Source: Ciborinia camelliae (Eukaryota; Ascomycota; Leotiomycetes; Helotiales; Sclerotiniaceae). From it: 64,000 bases of DNA. The notes beneath the pieces are model-generated. The model saw only the letters and a list, made by a program, of their open reading frames with translations. It did no database searches and was not told where the DNA came from. The position numbers were made by a program, and so were the translations under genes. The stretch lies in assembly GCA_025890175.1 (NCBI GenBank), contig JANPYM010000005.1, positions 2,665,827 through 2,729,826 on the forward strand. Reading direction: 5' to 3'. This document shows, piece by piece, positions 60,144-64,000 of the stretch (within the stretch, counting starts at the first letter, position 1; each line of letters opens with the position of its first letter).

Positions 60144-61853
60144 TCATACTACTGATTGGGAGCCCTGGAACCACGACGCAATAGCAATCATAACATATGT
60201 CATTGTAAGAATAGCGCCCTTCAACCTATTTCCGACGAAGATATGCTCAGCCATCGTAGTCACACACGAAGAAAAGGAATGGGACATACCAATTTGATTT
60301 ACCATCTCCAATACTCTGTTGCGCCAGTAAGATCGACACGAAAAGCGCCGAGACCTGAAACCCATCAAAAAGTAAATTCATATCATCCAACCCCATCCCC
60401 CACCCCACAATCACCAACGTTGGCGCAACCACCATGGCGGTCTGGATACTTTTCCCTAATGCGGATTGAATCGCGAGATCCATCTGATCTTTGGATGCGC
60501 ATTGGATTGCCATGGCATCATTACTCAAGATGGGAAGGAGGATCATCCCGATGAAGTCGCGGGGTACGTTGGCTTTTTCGGTAAGTCCTTGGATACTATC
60601 TGTCATGAATTGAGTATTAAAAGCTAGGATTGCGGTTCCGAATATTAAGATGCCGAGACAAACATAGAGATGTAATTCTAACCCGTTCTCGTCCTCATCT
60701 TCATCGTCGGTAGGAGGACGCTCGGCAAGGTTTGGTCCACCGAGCCTAACTTTCGCGAGTTCTTTTTGAATATGTCCACGTGAAACTGGCCTTTTTCTAG
60801 GACGCATGGGAACTTTCTGACTAGGTTCCATGAAACCTGCTGCGTGCGTCTTTAATTCGAAATATAGGTATAAGGCATAGATTAATATGAGTATGACAGC
60901 CATGCCCCTGGATTGCTTAGTGATTACCCGAACTGCCGTGCCTGAAAGATGAAATGAGGCAGTAGGGATGATGAAAGATACGATGGAAACCGACAGTAGA
61001 CTATTAAAAATGGTGGCGACAAGCATGTTATAGTACTGTTCAACACGACGCAGGCCTCCAACCATAAATGCAACGCCATTGTTCAAAAGCATCAAAGTTA
61101 ATATGCCTCCAATCAAAGATGTCTTAAGCGTAGATAGTTGTCGACTCCTGAGGAGAAAAATAGATGTTATTATTTGCACGATATTTCTGCGTCATGTCAG
61201 TGAAAACTAATCCTCTCATACCAAAAGAAATTGCATACATACCCAAAGCTCATGTAAATCAAAGCACCCAATACATCGCCAGTACGGAGAATCAAATTAT
61301 TCATCGCAGTCCCAATAAGTCCCGCCACTGGGAAAACGGCAATGAAATTCACAACAAAGATGGCTACCGGGCTGACATGGCTATAATTGAATGCAAAACC
61401 GATTGGTACGGCAATAAGGAGGATGTTAATCCAACTACTTAATATCCTCGCTCTAAGCTGATTCCTCAGAGTAAATCTTCGATATTCAAGCCTGAAAATT
61501 CCTGCTAATTTGTTAGGTGGTATAGCGTTCTCTTGACCCTCTTTCGTCCACCTTGCAAGAAATCGGCGTCGAGGACGTTCATCCACACTACGCCGGTAAC
61601 TCAAAGTACGAGAATCCGAGTGAACCGACAACCCGGATTCGGATTCTTGGCCCGCACCTGTCATTTTATACTCCGCGTTCGTAGATTCTTGATTTAAGTC
61701 ACCGATAGGAGTTATGGGCATTGACGTGACTCGTGATAACCTCTCACCCACAACATTTCTAGCGGCTTCGATATCATCCAGTGGTGTTGCGTGAGCCCAC
61801 GTGCTACGTCTTGATATCTTCCGGGAAGGAATAAACTGGGCGATGGGAAACAT
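60144..61853 (-). CDS. CAX-like cation/proton exchanger with degenerate ion-binding motifs
   Basis: Proposed exons (minus strand): 61853-61243, 61147-60290, 60225-60144; introns 95 and 64 bp, phases agree, 516 residues. The hydrophilic Ser/Arg-rich N-terminus (about 1-135) precedes two halves of membrane helices separated by an acidic cytosolic stretch (PPTDDEDEDENG), the plan of vacuolar Ca2+/H+ exchangers. Family landmarks persist: LILRTGDVLGALI, SLIGGILTLMLL, RDFIGMILLPIL, KDQMDLAIQSALGKSIQTAMVVAP, LVIVGWGMG and SNWLKGAILTMTY. However, the first-repeat GNAVE block is absent (MSFG runs straight into SRQLSTLKTSLIGG across the first splice), and the second-repeat GNAAEH reads SNDAMA (412-417), so both conserved acidic residues are lost. 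It may transport other ions, be regulatory, or be non-functional. The ACC-ATG at 61853 is a good start context. Confidence 0.88.
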
Positions 61854-62975
61854 GGTGATTTTTAGAAAGATCGTAGTTGTGACTAGACATGCAAATGATG
61901 ACCAAATCTCTGATGCTCGATATTAATATTAGATTCTCTTCTTATCTTCGCGAGGCCATCATATTGAAATCGAGTAGTATACATCCCTTGAATGTGAGGC
62001 TGAACATCCTTGATCGATTGCTTACGATTGTTACCTATTAATAGGTTACTCCATTGGGCCAGCCAATAAGAACCTAACGAAAAGCTACAATCCACTCACT
62101 GTTTGCGGGCAAGTAGACAAATTTCCTCCAAGTTCCTCAATTTAGATAAAATCAATACAAAATAAAAGTGCCAGATTTTACTTATATATTACAATGAAAG
62201 CTAGAATCATAACTCAAGCAACACATGAAGTGGCATACATATCTTCTGAGCATAAATGATATACTGCCGCAGTCATCCTCGTGATGTTTGGATTATGAAG
62301 AGTGATAGGAATATCTCTATAATGTTCGGTTGAAGAACAATTTAGTTTATAGGACAAAGATCAGATGATAGTGTAGTATTGCGTGGAAGTTAACTGGGTG
62401 ATGAGATAGATGCTATTACTTGCAATTTAAGTAGACGATGAAGAGGGCTTATAAGGAGGGAATCTGATGAGGGTTTCGTTTTGTTTTGTTTGGGGATTCT
62501 TTGGATAATCAGGAGTGAGGTTTGAACAGTCAATTCTCAATTCTGAACCCGAAAGGTTATGTATGCTCTAGGGAGAAACTTGAAAGAAGGTTCCGAGAAT
62601 ACGGGGGCAACTTTAAAGCAAGTCTGCTCCATTATGAGGAATGAATATCTGGGGTTTAGAGCCTAGAGAAACTTCATTCATGAAGTCAATTCCCCCCGAC
62701 CATCAATAAATTACAAATGCGGCACCACCATTGTCCAACCCGGCGTCCCATACGCTCCAACCGGCAACCTCCTAATGCCAGCTATGGTGGTTCGTTGAAA
62801 ATGACAGGTAGTATTTTGATTCCTGGCGCCATAGTTTACACGTGATTCAGCCTCAAGCTGCCGCCCTTTTCATTTGGCTTTTTGTAGACAGTGACTTTTG
62901 TGCCTGTTTTTTTGGTATTCATTATCAGCTCTCTATTGTTTCGTCTATTTTTTGCATTCGTTGCGTATTTCAGAA
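61854..62975. other. 1.1-kb intergenic stretch between divergent genes
   Basis: Promoter region for the CAX-like gene (left) and the PAQR-type gene (right). Sequence is AT-rich. A short minus ORF at 61883-62095 has no recognisable motif. Confidence 0.5.
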
Positions 62976-64000
62976 ATGTCTGCAAGATCAATATACCGTC
63001 CTGGGAAAAGCGGGTTAAGCCCTAAAAAGATTATAGAAGGCCAGCCAAACGTTAGCGATAATTCGGTATTGCGCAATGTTCGGAAACCAAATGATGATTC
63101 TGTGGGAAGTTACCTACTAGAATGGGACGAACTTCGTATGTTTTCTCCATATCTTCCATGTTCTGTATATCTACTGACAAGATATTGGAGATAATTGGCA
63201 GCAGTGAGTGATGAGTTTTTGATTTATTGAGAGGGGCTGAAGAATGGTTTTCTAGGGACAATGAATACATTTTATCAGGATATCGGTAATTTTTGCGTAG
63301 CTCAAGTTCCTAAATAATTGTCTCTAATACAACGCAGACCTATCTCAGAATCACTTCTCAAATCTCTCGGAAGTCTAGGTCATGTACACAACGAGACGAG
63401 TAAATTAACTCTTATGCGAGTGCGTTGAGTTGAGCAACAGCTAATGAGAACTGCTCTGTCTAGTTAATATCTACTCTCACCTGTTCGGCTCAGTTCTCTT
63501 CGCCACACTTCCATTCTGACTCTATAGGCAAATCACCCCTCGCTATGCCACTGCGACAATAGCAGATATGATTGTATTTTCAACCTTCTTTTTTGGGGTG
63601 GCGATTTGTTTTCTGCTGTCAGCTACGTAGGCCGTCCATTTCCCATCAATCTCTCCCCGTGACTAAGAACTCGAACAATTTCCACATTGTAGCAAATCAC
63701 AGTAAGAGGGTCAATGCACTTGGTAACCAGCTTGATTATCTAGGCGTTGTGACATTGATGTGGGACTCCACGATCCCAACTGTGTATTATGCATTTTACT
63801 GTGATCCAGCGATTCAGAAGACGTATTGGACGATGGTAAAGACATATCCTCGCTTGAGAAATCAGGATATTTTCTTGTTAACAACCAACAGATCTCTTTT
63901 CTCGCATCAGCATGTGCAATCACAACTCTCCATCCAAAATTTCGTCATCCGGGTCTTCGTGAATATAGAGCCGTGATGTATAGCTGTTTAGGACTTTCTT
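62976..64000 (+). pseudogene. PAQR/HlyIII-family receptor gene, apparently broken, truncated by window end
   Basis: Progestin/adiponectin-receptor-type seven-helix proteins act in lipid and zinc signalling. Exons follow the family closely: 62976-63135 (MSARSIYRPG...LLEWDEL), about 63243-63285 (WFSRDNEYILSGY), 63338-63399 (RPISESLLKSLGSLGHVHNET), 63464-63626 (INIYSHLFGSVLF... ITPRYATATIAD... FFFGVAICFLLSAT), about 63679-63835 (FHIVANHSKRVNALGNQLDYLG...), and 63892 onward (HPKFRHPG...), continuing past the window. Two faults are seen. TGA at 63517-63519 interrupts exon 4 between TLPF and LYRQITPRYATA with no length change. The acceptor before FHIVANHS should end at 63678 but reads CAA, not CAG. 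Skipping to the next in-phase AG would delete the FH zinc-ligand motif. The exon 2 acceptor is ambiguous (63233 or 63242). Sequencing error remains possible. Confidence 0.7.

Noticed and set aside
1..64000. CRISPR arrays, rRNA genes, insertion sequences
   Set aside because: The tandem repeats present are short-unit micro- or minisatellites without spacers. The window is eukaryotic and no rRNA-like blocks or transposase ORFs were seen.

Overview
This window is nuclear DNA from a filamentous ascomycete (Pezizomycotina). Genes are split by many short introns (about 47-300 bp) with GTATGT/GTACGT/GTAAGT donors. Exons are of moderate GC content, and intergenic DNA is long, AT-rich and full of simple repeats such as short TACCTA/TAGGTA runs. 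The style suggests Leotiomycetes (Botrytis/Sclerotinia-like), but that is only an impression; a BLAST of the carrier or decarboxylase proteins would settle it. A run of ten Ns at 54312-54321 shows this is a draft assembly.

Layout. 1-623: 3' end of an uncertain membrane-protein gene. 1151-4770 (-): Zn2Cys6 transcription factor. 5641-7531 (-): glutamate decarboxylase. 12157-13334 (-): mitochondrial phosphate carrier. 20693-22303 (-): ADP/ATP carrier. 25329-27072 (+): coiled-coil protein resembling NIMA-interacting TinC. 28319-31792 (+): intronless 1157-residue protein joining a methyltransferase, a BBE-type flavin oxidase, a phosphomevalonate-kinase-like P-loop domain and an adenine-phosphoribosyltransferase-like domain. 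31793-41502: a gene desert of nearly 10 kb with two AT-rich, probably RIP-mutated repeat relics. 41503-49539 (-): methylating non-reducing polyketide synthase with two ACPs and an esterase-type release domain, transcribed divergently from an NAD(P)-binding reductase at 50666-51545 (+). 53686-54498 (+): CENP-X/MHF2 histone-fold protein with an AT-hook tail. 55197-56078 (-): GPI-type cupredoxin. 57849-58876 (+): TLC-domain membrane protein. 60144-61853 (-): CAX-like exchanger lacking its ion-binding motifs. 62976-64000 (+): PAQR/HlyIII receptor gene that appears broken by two point lesions and runs off the window.

How the genes relate. Most are housekeeping genes with no functional link (GABA synthesis, mitochondrial phosphate and ADP/ATP transport, centromere/DNA repair, membranes). 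The secondary-metabolism part is the PKS plus its divergent reductase, a minimal cluster likely to start from a methylated orsellinate-type aromatic polyketide. The four-domain protein at 28319-31792 is the most unusual gene; its combination of purine-salvage-like and flavin/SAM chemistry in one chain has no obvious textbook counterpart, and no neighbour explains its substrate.

All intron boundaries were derived by hand from reading frame, splice consensus and family conservation. Domain calls rest on motif recognition, not on searches.
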